A DNA stretch of 33,491 bases from Oscillospiraceae bacterium (GCA_017621795.1 JAGASJ010000054.1:1-33491); one strand, 5' to 3'. Positions 25,958 through 32,674 are shown, numbered from the stretch's first letter. Notes: generated from the letters alone by a model not told the origin. A program made the numbers and translations.

Positions 25958-26368
25958 ATGGAAAACAACAAGAAAAAAGAACTGATGCGTACCATTAAAT
26001 TTACCCTGTTTTCGCTTAGCGCCGGCATGATTCAGATCGCCCTGTTTGAACTGCTGGACAAGGTGTTTGAGCTTTCCTACTGGCTGGCCTATGCACCGTC
26101 GCTGATCGCATCTGTGGTGTGGAACTTCACCTTTAACCGGAAGTTCACCTTCAAGTCCGCCGCCAACGTACCCACAGCGATGATGAAGGCACTGCTGTTT
26201 TACGTGTGGTTTACCCCCATCACCGTGTGGGGTGGCGACTATCTGGTAGAGGAGATGGGCTGGAATGCGGACCTGATGACCTTTATCAATATGTGCCTGA
26301 ACTTCGTGCTGGAATTTTTGTGGCAGAGATTCTACGTATTCAAAGGCAGCATCGACACCTGCGAATGA
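25958..26368 (+). CDS. GtrA-family membrane protein
   Basis: A 136-residue protein with four hydrophobic segments. TIKFTLFSLSAGMIQIALFELL at the start and WNFTFNRKFTFKS in the middle are GtrA-family hallmarks. GtrA proteins are thought to help move undecaprenyl-phosphate-linked sugars across the membrane, normally with a GtrB-type transferase; no GtrB is present here. AAAGGAG lies 8 bases before the ATG. It is the last gene before the transketolase promoter and may supply a side-branch sugar donor on the outer face. Confidence 0.87.
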   Translation: MENNKKKELMRTIKFTLFSLSAGMIQIALFELLDKVFELSYWLAYAPSLIASVVWNFTFNRKFTFKSAANVPTAMMKALLFYVWFTPITVWGGDYLVEEMGWNADLMTFINMCLNFVLEFLWQRFYVFKGSIDTCE

Positions 26369-26387
26369 TAAAAGCAAATACTGCCCC

Positions 26388-26416
26388 TTGAAAGTGTAGT
26401 TATTTGGTGATAGAAT
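26388..26416 (+). promoter_or_regulatory. Promoter of the transketolase pair
   Basis: -35 TTGAAA (26388-26393), 17-base spacer, -10 TAGAAT (26411-26416). The start would be near 26423, 25 bases before the ATG. No clear terminator separates it from gtrA, so read-through from the polysaccharide operon is possible. Confidence 0.75.
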
Positions 26417-26447
26417 GTAAAAGATTAACATATTAAGGAGGAACAAC

Positions 26448-27293
26448 ATGACTTCCAGCGAAAAGAAAAACCTGCAAATCATGGCCACCAAGGTGCGCAA
26501 GGGTGTAATCGAATCCACCTACGGCGCAAAGGCAGGCCACCCCGGCGGCAGCTTGTCTGCGGCAGAGGTATTTACTTATCTGTACTTTAAGGAAATGAAC
26601 ATTGACCCTGCAAACCCCAAGTGGGAGGACCGCGACCGCTTCGTGCTCAGTAAGGGTCACACCACCCCCGGCCTGTATGCTACTTTGGCAAATCGCGGCT
26701 ACTTCCCCGTGGAAGACCTGCCCACCTTCCGCCACATCGACAGCTACCTGCAGGGTCACCCCAATATGAATACGGTTCCCGGCGTGGATATGTCCACCGG
26801 CTCTTTGGGTCAGGGCATTTCTGCCGCTGTGGGTATGGCGATGGCCGCCAAGTATCAGGGCAAGACCAACCGTGTGTACACCGTGCTGGGTGACGGCGAG
26901 ATCCAGGAGGGTCAGGTTTGGGAGGCCTGTATGGCCGCTGCCCATTACAAGCTGGACAATCTGTGCATCGTTGTGGATAATAACGGTCTGCAGATCGACG
27001 GCAATGTTGCCGACGTCATGAGCCCCTATCCCATCGTGGACAAGCTGCTGGCCTTCGGCTTCAACGTGCACGCAGTGGACGGCCACGACTTTGAGGCACT
27101 GGAAAAGGCATTTAACAATGCAAAGAAAACCAAGGGTCAGCCTACCGCCATCGTTATGTCCACCACCAAGGGCAAGGGTGTTTCCTTTATGGAAAACAAT
27201 GCCGGCTGGCACGGCAAAGCACCCAATGATGCGGAGTACGCCCAGGCAATGAAGGAATTGGACGCTGTACTGGCAGAACTGGAGGGAAAGTAA
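26448..27293 (+). CDS. Transketolase, N-terminal (TPP) subunit
   Basis: One half of a two-gene transketolase that transfers two-carbon units between sugar phosphates in the non-oxidative pentose phosphate pathway. The 281-residue protein carries the TPP-binding GDG...NN motif (148-179), AGHPGGSLSAAE (29-40) and SKGHTTPG (68-75). AGGAGG is 6 bases before the ATG. The partner subunit follows after one base, so the enzyme is an obligate heteromer as in many Clostridia. Cytosolic. Confidence 0.95.
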   Translation: MTSSEKKNLQIMATKVRKGVIESTYGAKAGHPGGSLSAAEVFTYLYFKEMNIDPANPKWEDRDRFVLSKGHTTPGLYATLANRGYFPVEDLPTFRHIDSYLQGHPNMNTVPGVDMSTGSLGQGISAAVGMAMAAKYQGKTNRVYTVLGDGEIQEGQVWEACMAAAHYKLDNLCIVVDNNGLQIDGNVADVMSPYPIVDKLLAFGFNVHAVDGHDFEALEKAFNNAKKTKGQPTAIVMSTTKGKGVSFMENNAGWHGKAPNDAEYAQAMKELDAVLAELEGK

Positions 27294-27294
27294 T

Positions 27295-28230
27295 ATGGAG
27301 ATGAAGAAAGTTGCTACCCGTGACAGCTACGGCAATGCATTGACCGAGCTGGGCGCAGAGGTTTCCGACCTGGTGGTTTTGGATGCAGACCTGGCAGGCG
27401 CAACCAAGACCGGTGTATTTAAGAAGGCATTCCCCGACCGTCACTTCGACTTCGGCATTGCCGAGGGCAATATGATGACTGCCGCCGCAGGTATGGCCGC
27501 CGCAGGCCTGGTGCCGTTCGTATCCAGCTTTGCAATGTTTGCCGCAGGCCGTGCCTTTGAGCAGGCCCGTAACTCCATCGGTTACCCCCACCTGAATGTA
27601 AAGATCGGTGCTACCCACGGCGGTATTTCCGTGGGTGAGGACGGCGCCAGCCACCAGTGCTGTGAGGACTTTGCGCTGATGCGCTCTATCCCCGGTATGA
27701 CGGTGATCTGCCCCGCAGACGATGTAGAAGCAAAGGCTGCTGTGAAAGCCGCTTATGCCCATCAGGGCCCTGTGTACCTGCGTTTTGGCCGTCTGGCAGT
27801 GCCTGTGTTCCACAGTGAGGATTATCAGTTTGTGATCGGCAAGGGTGAAGTGCTGAAGGACGGCACGGATGTTGCCATTATCGCCAACGGTCTGATGGTC
27901 TATGAAGCCATCGTTGCAGGTGAAGAGCTGGCAAAGGCAGGCATCAATGCAATGGTCATCAATATGCCCACCATCAAGCCCTTGGATGAAGAGCTGGTGC
28001 TGGAAGCTGCCAAGAAGTGCGGCAAGGTGATCACCTGTGAAGAGCACTCCATCATCGGCGGCTTGGGTGAAGCAGTCTGTGGCGTGCTGAGCGAGAAGCT
28101 GCCCACCGTTGTGCGCCGCATCGGCGTCAATGACGAGTACGGTCACTCCGGCCCCGCTGTGGCACTTTTGAAGCAGTTTGGCCTGTGCGCTGACCACATT
28201 GTGGAAGTTGCAAAGGACCTGTGCAAATAA
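27295..28230 (+). CDS. Transketolase, C-terminal subunit
   Basis: The second subunit has the pyrimidine-binding domain and the C-terminal domain. Glu57 in FGIAEGNMM is the residue that activates TPP. CPADDVEAKAAVKAA and the GHSGPAVALL segment near the end are typical. GGAGGG at the end of the first gene, 8 bases before ATG 27295, gives tight coupling. 311 residues; a second ATG two codons on is less well placed. A terminator follows within 50 bases. Confidence 0.95.
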   Translation: MEMKKVATRDSYGNALTELGAEVSDLVVLDADLAGATKTGVFKKAFPDRHFDFGIAEGNMMTAAAGMAAAGLVPFVSSFAMFAAGRAFEQARNSIGYPHLNVKIGATHGGISVGEDGASHQCCEDFALMRSIPGMTVICPADDVEAKAAVKAAYAHQGPVYLRFGRLAVPVFHSEDYQFVIGKGEVLKDGTDVAIIANGLMVYEAIVAGEELAKAGINAMVINMPTIKPLDEELVLEAAKKCGKVITCEEHSIIGGLGEAVCGVLSEKLPTVVRRIGVNDEYGHSGPAVALLKQFGLCADHIVEVAKDLCK

Positions 28231-28248
28231 TTAAATTACAATAAATAA

Positions 28249-28280
28249 CGGGAGTGTTGCAAATCATTGCAGCACTCCCG
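28249..28280 (+). terminator. Hairpin terminator after transketolase
   Basis: CGGGAGTG-T-TGCA (28249-28261) pairs with TGCA-G-CACTCCCG (28268-28280), with one G-T wobble and a 6-nt loop. The following sequence is AT-rich but lacks a clean T-run, so it may be a weak or Rho-assisted terminator. Confidence 0.6.
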
Positions 28281-28614
28281 AATACTATATTTCGTGATCT
28301 GAACCGACCGGAAGTCGGGGGTGCCCCGGAATGGCAATGTTATGAAGTCAACGCATCTGCGCCATTTTGAGGAGCCATAGGCGACGTGGGAATCCGTTCT
28401 CCAAGGGGTATTACGGATTGCCACGCACCTTCGGTGCTCCCAATGACATTCTAAACTTCGTCACATTGTCCGGGAGGGGTGTCCCTACGTTTAGGTGTGT
28501 CGTTTGCATTTTTAGGGGAATTTCGTTGTGGTCGGCGACAGGATCATCCACAATATACTGTGGCGTGCCAAAAAACGCAGGCTTTTTTCTTCGAAAATCT
28601 ACCGGCCGTAGCCG
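28281..28614. other. Long intergenic stretch containing a degenerate repeat element
   Basis: No convincing gene is found between the transketolase terminator and the dnaD promoter. The stretch contains an inverted repeat at 28385-28425 and GC-rich, low-coding sequence on both sides. It looks like the dispersed palindromic intergenic elements seen in gut Clostridia, but copy number cannot be tested from one window. Confidence 0.5.
28385..28425. repeat. Inverted repeat, REP-like
   Basis: CGTGGGAATCCG (28385-28396) faces CGGATTGCCACG (28414-28425), a 12-bp stem with one mismatch and a 17-base loop. In translation this kind of element gives arginine/proline-rich nonsense, which argues that it is not coding. 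Confidence 0.65.
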
Positions 28615-28643
28615 TTGCCTGAATGAAAAAGCTGTGTTATAAT
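28615..28643 (+). promoter_or_regulatory. Promoter of the dnaD-dnaI-HAD operon
   Basis: -35 TTGCCT (28615-28620), 17-base spacer and a consensus -10 TATAAT (28638-28643). The start would be about 28650, 26 bases before the proposed TTG start. Confidence 0.7.
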
Positions 28644-28675
28644 CTATTCGACAAAATATGAGAGGAGGGGTTCGG

Positions 28676-29554
28676 TTGCTGTTTGAAGGCTATTCCATGG
28701 ACGCACTGACCGTCCAAAAATTATTATCTGCGGCCAGCGGTGACGGGGCCCTGCTGTACATCTATCTGAAAAGCGGCAATGATCCGGTGAACGCCCAAAA
28801 GGATCTGCTGATGACCGAGGCCCGTTACCAGTGTGCCGCGGCAACCTTGCGGCAGATGGGCTTGTGGCCGGAGGCACAGAGCAAGATCATTCCCATGGGG
28901 GAGCGTCCCCAATATACCGAGCAGGACGTGGTACAGGCCCTCAACAAGGATCGGGAATTTCGCAGCCTGTACGGTGAGATCCAGCGCCTTTTGGGGAAGA
29001 CCCTGAATAACGAGGAGCTGAAGATCATCTTGGGCTTTGTGCGGTATTTGGGCTTGCCTGCGGATGTGATCTGTGTGCTGGTGTGTTACTGCAAGGATCG
29101 GGCGAAGCAAAAGGGCAGCCTGCGCAATCCCTCCCTGCGTACCATCGAAAAAGAGGCATACGCCTGGGCAGAGCAGGGCATCGACACCATTGAGCAGGCC
29201 GGTGCGTTTATTCAGGCGCAAAATCTGCGTCGCAGTCGCCTGCAGGAGCTGATGCGGATCTTGCAGATCCGTAATCGGGAGCTGACCCCCGGAGAGAAGA
29301 ACTATGCCCAAAAATGGCTGGAAATGGGCTTTCACAAGGATGCCATTGCACTGGCGTATGAGCGCACCTGTGTCAATACCGGTGCGATGAACTGGCCCTA
29401 TATGAATAAGATCCTTGCCCGCTGGCACGAAAAAGGCTTCCATACCGCACAGCAGGTGCTGTCCGGGGACAAAAAGCCCATCCCCAAGGGCGCGTCCGGC
29501 GAGCTGGGGCAGGCCGAGTTGGAGGCCATTCAAAAAGCATTGCAGGAGGTTTGA
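28676..29554 (+). CDS. DnaD-domain replication protein
   Basis: A primosome protein of about 292 residues. The N-terminal part looks like a winged helix (GDGALLYIYLKSG onward), and two DnaD C-terminal (DDBH2) units follow: one from about residue 85 and one from about 180 that ends with the signature Y-x3-I-x2-W (YMNKILARW). DnaD binds DNA and helps load the replicative helicase with DnaB and DnaI. The start is inferred as TTG 28676, 5 bases after GAGGAGGGG; ATG 28658 has no ribosome site, and ATG 28697 is a further option. It is followed by a DnaI/DnaC-like loader after three bases, which supports the function. Confidence 0.88.
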   Translation: MLFEGYSMDALTVQKLLSAASGDGALLYIYLKSGNDPVNAQKDLLMTEARYQCAAATLRQMGLWPEAQSKIIPMGERPQYTEQDVVQALNKDREFRSLYGEIQRLLGKTLNNEELKIILGFVRYLGLPADVICVLVCYCKDRAKQKGSLRNPSLRTIEKEAYAWAEQGIDTIEQAGAFIQAQNLRRSRLQELMRILQIRNRELTPGEKNYAQKWLEMGFHKDAIALAYERTCVNTGAMNWPYMNKILARWHEKGFHTAQQVLSGDKKPIPKGASGELGQAELEAIQKALQEV

Positions 29555-29557
29555 TCG

Positions 29558-30541
29558 ATGGCATACAGTGCAGAGGTAGTGCGCCGTGCCCGTCGGCGTT
29601 TAGAGGAACAGAAAGAGCAAAAAAGGGCAGAGACGGCATCAAAATTACAGCAGGTGTATGCCGAATTACCCCATATTCGGGAGCTGGATGCCCAGCTGCG
29701 CAAAACCATGATTTTGGCGGCACAGGCGGTCTTTACCCAAGGGGACGAGGGAAAAGCGGCGATGGAAGAGGCGAAAAAGGCAAATCTTGCCCTCCAAAAG
29801 CAGCGAAAAGCTGCCATTGACGCCCGTTTTGGACCGGAATTTTTGGACGAAAGCGAAATTTGCGACCGTTGTGGCGGCACGGGCTATTTGGGCAGCCAGA
29901 TGTGTAACTGTCTGATGGAGCTGTGCCGACAGGAGCAGAAGAAGGAGCTGAGCCTTCTAAACTGCGGCGAGGGGGATTTTGAACAGTTTAAGCTGGAGTA
30001 TTATCCTGCTCAGACAGACAGCCGTTACGGCGCAAGCCCCCGTACCATTATGCAGAAGAATTTGGAGCTTTCCAAGCGGTTTGTGCGGAATTTCGGCGCA
30101 GGTAATCTGCTGTTTGTAGGCGGCACAGGCTTGGGCAAAACTTATATGTCTGCCTGTATTGCCCGAAGTGTGGCAGACAGCGGGCACAGCGTGGCTTACG
30201 AACCTGCAGGCCGTCTTTTTGCCAAGCTGGAGCGCAATCGGTTTAATCCCAGTGCGGAGACCGAGGAGGAGATGCGCCGCCTGCAGGATTGCGATCTGCT
30301 GATCGTGGACGATTTGGGCACAGAGCTGCCCGGCAATTTTGTGACCGCCGCCCTGTACGGTCTGCTGAACGACCGCCTGCTGGCGGGAAAGCCCATGGTG
30401 ATCTCCACCAACCTGAATATTGATGAGATCGCCCAGCGCTACTCTCCCCAAATTGCCTCCCGTCTGCAAGGGCACTTTAAGGTACTGCCCTTTGTGGGAG
30501 AGGATATTCGTGTAATGAAGAATCGAGGAATTGTATTTTGA
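29558..30541 (+). CDS. DnaC/DnaI-type helicase loader, AAA+ ATPase
   Basis: A 327-residue helicase loader. The N-terminal helical region (1-95) is followed by a zinc-binding cluster Cys102, Cys105, Cys116 and Cys118, as in DnaI, then an AAA+ domain with Walker A GGTGLGKT (188-195) and Walker B LLIVDDLGTE (247-256) and an arginine-rich end. It should deliver the replicative DNA helicase to the origin or restart sites together with the DnaD-like protein. AGGAGG overlaps the end of the upstream gene. DnaI proper is the best match; IstB-type transposition helpers are unlikely because no transposase is adjacent and a zinc finger is present. Confidence 0.9.
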   Translation: MAYSAEVVRRARRRLEEQKEQKRAETASKLQQVYAELPHIRELDAQLRKTMILAAQAVFTQGDEGKAAMEEAKKANLALQKQRKAAIDARFGPEFLDESEICDRCGGTGYLGSQMCNCLMELCRQEQKKELSLLNCGEGDFEQFKLEYYPAQTDSRYGASPRTIMQKNLELSKRFVRNFGAGNLLFVGGTGLGKTYMSACIARSVADSGHSVAYEPAGRLFAKLERNRFNPSAETEEEMRRLQDCDLLIVDDLGTELPGNFVTAALYGLLNDRLLAGKPMVISTNLNIDEIAQRYSPQIASRLQGHFKVLPFVGEDIRVMKNRGIVF

Positions 30542-31185
30542 GAATCGGTGTTTTGTTTGATTTGGACGGCACACTTTTAAATACACTGGAGGATTTGACC
30601 GACAGTGTCAATTATGTTTTAAGAAGCCACGGCTGTCCGGAGCGTACCCAAAAAAATGTGCGGGACTTTATCGGAAACGGTGCACGGCGGCTCATCGAGC
30701 TGTCTCTGCCCGGCACACCGGATGACCCGGATGTGGATACGGCCCTTGCAGAGTACCAGGCATATTATAAAGCCCATAGCCAAGTAAAAACCCGTCCCTA
30801 TGAGGGGGTGGTGGAGGCACTGCAGGAGCTGCAAAAATGCTACCCGGTGGCCATCGTGTCCAATAAGCCGGACGGGGCAACCAAGCTGCTGTGCAAGCAG
30901 TGGTTTGGGGACGTGTATGCAGCAGGAGAGAGCGCCGACTGCCCCCGTAAGCCTGCGCCGGATATGCTGTATAAGGCAATGAAGGCCATCGGCGTGGACC
31001 GCTGTGTGTATGTGGGCGACAGCGATGTGGACGTGATCACGGCCCATAATGCAGGCGCCCGGTGCCTGAGTGTGCTGTGGGGCTTCCGGGATCGGGAAGA
31101 TATTGAAAAGGTTGGGGGCACCCACTTCTGTGAAAATCCCAAGGAGCTACTTCCTTGCTTATTGAGATTGCTGCAAGAGCTGTAG
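30538..31185 (+). CDS. HAD-family phosphatase, phosphoglycolate phosphatase-like
   Basis: A 215-residue hydrolase with the HAD nucleophile motif FDLDGT (Asp8, Asp10), the cap domain, the second motif IVSNKPD and the acidic motif VGDSDVDVITAHNAG. This is the Gph/PpaX-like branch that dephosphorylates phosphoglycolate or similar small phosphates; substrate not certain. The start is TTG 30538, overlapping the upstream TGA stop by three bases (TTGA), with GAGGA about 8 bases before. Translational coupling to the DnaI-like gene is likely, though function seems unrelated. Confidence 0.88.
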   Translation: MRIGVLFDLDGTLLNTLEDLTDSVNYVLRSHGCPERTQKNVRDFIGNGARRLIELSLPGTPDDPDVDTALAEYQAYYKAHSQVKTRPYEGVVEALQELQKCYPVAIVSNKPDGATKLLCKQWFGDVYAAGESADCPRKPAPDMLYKAMKAIGVDRCVYVGDSDVDVITAHNAGARCLSVLWGFRDREDIEKVGGTHFCENPKELLPCLLRLLQEL

Positions 31186-31201
31186 CTTTTTTCCTACAGC
31201 T
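31178..31201 (+). terminator. Weak hairpin at the end of the HAD gene
   Basis: AGCTGTAG (31178-31185, containing the stop codon) pairs with CTACAGCT (31194-31201), with T-rich loop bases. It is followed only by TTCACTT. It probably limits read-through into the tRNA gene. Confidence 0.4.
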
Positions 31202-31206
31202 TTCAC

Positions 31207-31235
31207 TTGACGGATGATGCAAAATATGGTACTAT
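31207..31235 (+). promoter_or_regulatory. Promoter of tRNA-Leu
   Basis: -35 TTGACG (31207-31212), 17-base spacer, -10 TACTAT (31230-31235). The start would be near 31242, giving a 5' leader of about 22 bases removed by RNase P. Confidence 0.65.
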
Positions 31236-31263
31236 CTACCTCGTTGATGGATGTACCATCCAC

Positions 31264-31350
31264 GCCGGTATGGTGGAATAGGTAGACACAAGGGACTTAA
31301 AATCCCTCGCCGTAAAAAGCGTACCGGTTCGAGTCCGGTTACCGGCACCA
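31264..31350 (+). tRNA. tRNA-Leu (anticodon UAA)
   Basis: An 87-base tRNA with encoded CCA (31348-31350). Acceptor arms GCCGGTA (31264-31270) and TACCGGC (31340-31346) pair fully. The anticodon stem AGGGA/TCCCT encloses a 7-base loop with TAA at 31298-31300. A long variable arm and TTCGAGTCC T-loop are present, typical of a class II leucine tRNA. It reads UUA codons. Confidence 0.97.
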
Positions 31351-31403
31351 AAAAAAGACGACCCTTTTGGGGTCGTCTTTTTTTGGTGCCGGTAACCGGA
31401 CTC
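31331..31403. repeat. 34-bp perfect inverted repeat including the tRNA 3' end
   Basis: Positions 31331-31364 (from GAG in the T-arm, through CCA, to the terminator) are the exact reverse complement of 31370-31403, with a 5-base loop. The inner part is a classical terminator stem; the outer 19 base pairs duplicate the tRNA T-arm and acceptor 3' strand in reverse orientation. Confidence 0.9.
31357..31384. terminator. tRNA-Leu terminator
   Basis: GACGACCC (31357-31364) pairs with GGGTCGTC (31370-31377) and is followed by seven T (31378-31384). The A-run before it makes it equally good in the leftward direction. It is the core of the longer inverted repeat. Confidence 0.85.
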
Positions 31404-31575
31404 AGCTATATTCGCCTTCGGCGAGTTATATTGGCGGTGCCAGTTATATTTGCTTCGCAAGTTATATTGCCCTTCGGGCAGTTTTGGAGGCGAATATAAT
31501 ATAACTGAAGCCGTCAGGCTTCAATATAACTTTCACATCGTGAAAATATAACTCCGGCAACGCCGGAATATCACT
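31404..31575. repeat. Micro-hairpin array with conserved 9-nt linkers
   Basis: Eight linkers separate seven short palindromes. Forward linkers AGYTATATT start at 31404, 31424, 31442 and 31460; reverse-complement linkers AATATMACT start at 31498, 31523, 31545 and 31567. The elements between them are all perfect inverted repeats but all different: 31413-31423, 31433-31441, 31451-31459, 31469-31479, 31507-31522, 31532-31544 and 31554-31566. Four have a three-base TTC, ATC or AAC loop within 11-13 bases. A transition segment at 31480-31497 joins the two orientations, and TATATTCGCC (31407-31416) is complementary to 31489-31498. No ORF of credible quality. Function unknown. Confidence 0.85.
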
Positions 31576-31624
31576 TAAAATCGCAGCGAAAAGCCGCACT
31601 TGCAAAAAGAGAGGCTTTCTCGAT

Positions 31625-31837
31625 TTATTCGCCTTTTTGAAATTCCAGAATGTCGCCGGCGTCGCACTTCAGCACATCGCAGATGGCAGCCAGGGTAGAG
31701 AAGCGGATGGCCGTCACCTTGTTGTTTTTGATTTTGGAAAGATTGACATTGGAGATTCCCACACGTTCCGCAAGTTCGTTTAAGGAAATTTTCCGCTCCA
31801 CCATCATTCGATCCAAACGGAGAACGATTTTACCCAT
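31625..31837 (-). CDS. Small XRE-family regulator (YozG-like)
   Basis: A 70-residue DNA-binding protein that is almost entirely a Cro/C1 helix-turn-helix (about residues 8-60, with ISLNELAERVGISNVNLSKIKNNK as helices two and three). It is of the YozG type, usually found beside a DUF2975 membrane protein, as here. AAGGGGG is about 5 bases before ATG 31837. It follows the DUF2975 gene by nine bases and is probably cotranscribed with it. It is likely to bind the direct repeat upstream of its own operon. Confidence 0.9.
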   Translation of the reverse strand: MGKIVLRLDRMMVERKISLNELAERVGISNVNLSKIKNNKVTAIRFSTLAAICDVLKCDAGDILEFQKGE

Positions 31838-31846
31838 AGTGCCCCC

Positions 31847-32404
31847 TTAAACCAATCCGTCAACATCTTTTTCAAGCTTGGCGCCATAGGCAAAAAACTG
31901 TGTAAGACACAAAATAATGATGCCCATAAAAATGCCGCTCATATCAATGCTGATCTCTGCTGTTTCCACACCGGTGACCAGGCGGATAATGGTGCTCATA
32001 ATGAGTCCGATCACGGGCACGGAGATGGAGAAAATGCCGATTTGGCGCATCAGGCGCACATTGTCCTTTTGGAAGGGTGTGGCGTTTTCGGACTTCTTAA
32101 AGATCAGGTGCAGATTGCGAAATACCATCGCCATCACCGCAAGGATGATCACCGCGCCGATGCCAAAGAGGAAAAAAGATACCATATCTGTCTTGTCGTC
32201 CACAACAGGGGCGTTGACTTCAAAGCCGTACACATTGAGCTCTGCCCCACAGCAATCCTTCCCATCAAAGCTGACGAAGCGATTGACCCAATCGGGTGCG
32301 GCAACGGAGCACACGGTAGCGGCCAGCATCAACGCGGCACCCACCCAGTGAAATACCTCTAAGATTTTTGTGATCACTGTTCCAAGCTTGTTAAGACCTT
32401 TCAT
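31847..32404 (-). CDS. DUF2975 family membrane protein (YoaS-like)
   Basis: A 185-residue protein with four predicted membrane helices (about residues 15-38, 72-95, 122-145 and 155-175). A cysteine pair (CC) lies in the loop after helix one, which should be extracytoplasmic. DUF2975 proteins have no settled function; their constant partner is a small XRE regulator, as found immediately downstream. AGGAGG lies 8 bases before ATG 32404. It may act as a membrane sensor or a target for the regulator; that is inference. Confidence 0.88.
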   Translation of the reverse strand: MKGLNKLGTVITKILEVFHWVGAALMLAATVCSVAAPDWVNRFVSFDGKDCCGAELNVYGFEVNAPVVDDKTDMVSFFLFGIGAVIILAVMAMVFRNLHLIFKKSENATPFQKDNVRLMRQIGIFSISVPVIGLIMSTIIRLVTGVETAEISIDMSGIFMGIIILCLTQFFAYGAKLEKDVDGLV

Positions 32405-32435
32405 AATAAGTACCTCCTATGTGTTTGTTGGTATA

Positions 32436-32464
32436 AGCTTAGCACAGATTTTAATGTTTGTCAA
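32436..32464 (-). promoter_or_regulatory. Promoter of the DUF2975-XRE operon
   Basis: Leftward -35 TTGACA (32459-32464) and an extended -10 TGC-TAAGCT (hexamer 32436-32441), spacer 17. The -10 hexamer is weak, which suits a regulated promoter. The -35 overlaps one copy of the direct repeat at 32450-32462. Confidence 0.6.
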
Positions 32465-32483
32465 TGAAAATTTAATGTTTGTC
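32450..32483. promoter_or_regulatory. Two 13-bp direct repeats, likely XRE operator
   Basis: TTTAATGTTTGTC occurs exactly at 32450-32462 and again at 32471-32483, a 21-base period, which is two helical turns, so both copies face the same side of DNA. One copy covers the -35 of the DUF2975-XRE promoter. Autorepression by the XRE protein is the simplest reading. Confidence 0.65.
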
Positions 32484-32645
32484 GTTAAATACGCGCATAC
32501 TCCCTGTTAGGTCCCTACTACCTTGTTAAGCCTAAAATTATACGTCATTGTTGTGAAGGAGCACCACCAACGCCTCCCCTATAAGCTCTTACGGCAGGAA
32601 GAGTTGCCTACGAGGAAGCAGCTTCTTCATCCGTACCGATTTTAT
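32484..32645. other. Intergenic stretch, nothing recognised
   Basis: Between the operator and the rsmE promoter no gene, RNA or clear hairpin is recognised. A frame opening at a TTG (32523) crosses the rsmE start and lacks a ribosome site. Confidence 0.4.
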
Positions 32646-32674
32646 TTGCAATGTACTGATCTTGGTGGTATAAT
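32646..32674 (+). promoter_or_regulatory. Promoter of rsmE
   Basis: -35 TTGCAA (32646-32651), 17-base spacer and consensus -10 TATAAT (32669-32674). The start near 32681 gives a leader of about 44 bases. Confidence 0.7.

Noticed and set aside
27187-28197. A 336-codon leftward open frame
   Set aside because: It is antisense to the transketolase C-terminal subunit, which is unambiguous.
28367-28642. A 91-codon rightward frame with an RRRGNPFSKGYYGLPR-like start
   Set aside because: The frame crosses the inverted repeat, and this type of peptide is typical of translated intergenic repeats.
29558-30541. IstB-type transposition helper
   Set aside because: The zinc cluster and the adjacent DnaD-like gene fit a DnaI helicase loader; no IstA transposase or insertion-sequence ends are found.
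31331-31403. attachment site of an integrated element at tRNA-Leu
   Set aside because: An att duplication would be a direct repeat with an integrase gene nearby; the copy here is inverted and no integrase is present.
31236-31460. A 74-codon leftward frame with an NRTRTGTLF-like protein
   Set aside because: This is translation of the antisense strand of tRNA-Leu, a well-known false gene in annotations.
31404-31575. CRISPR array
   Set aside because: Repeats are only 9 bases, change orientation midway, and the inserts are self-complementary and 9-16 bases long; no cas gene is near.
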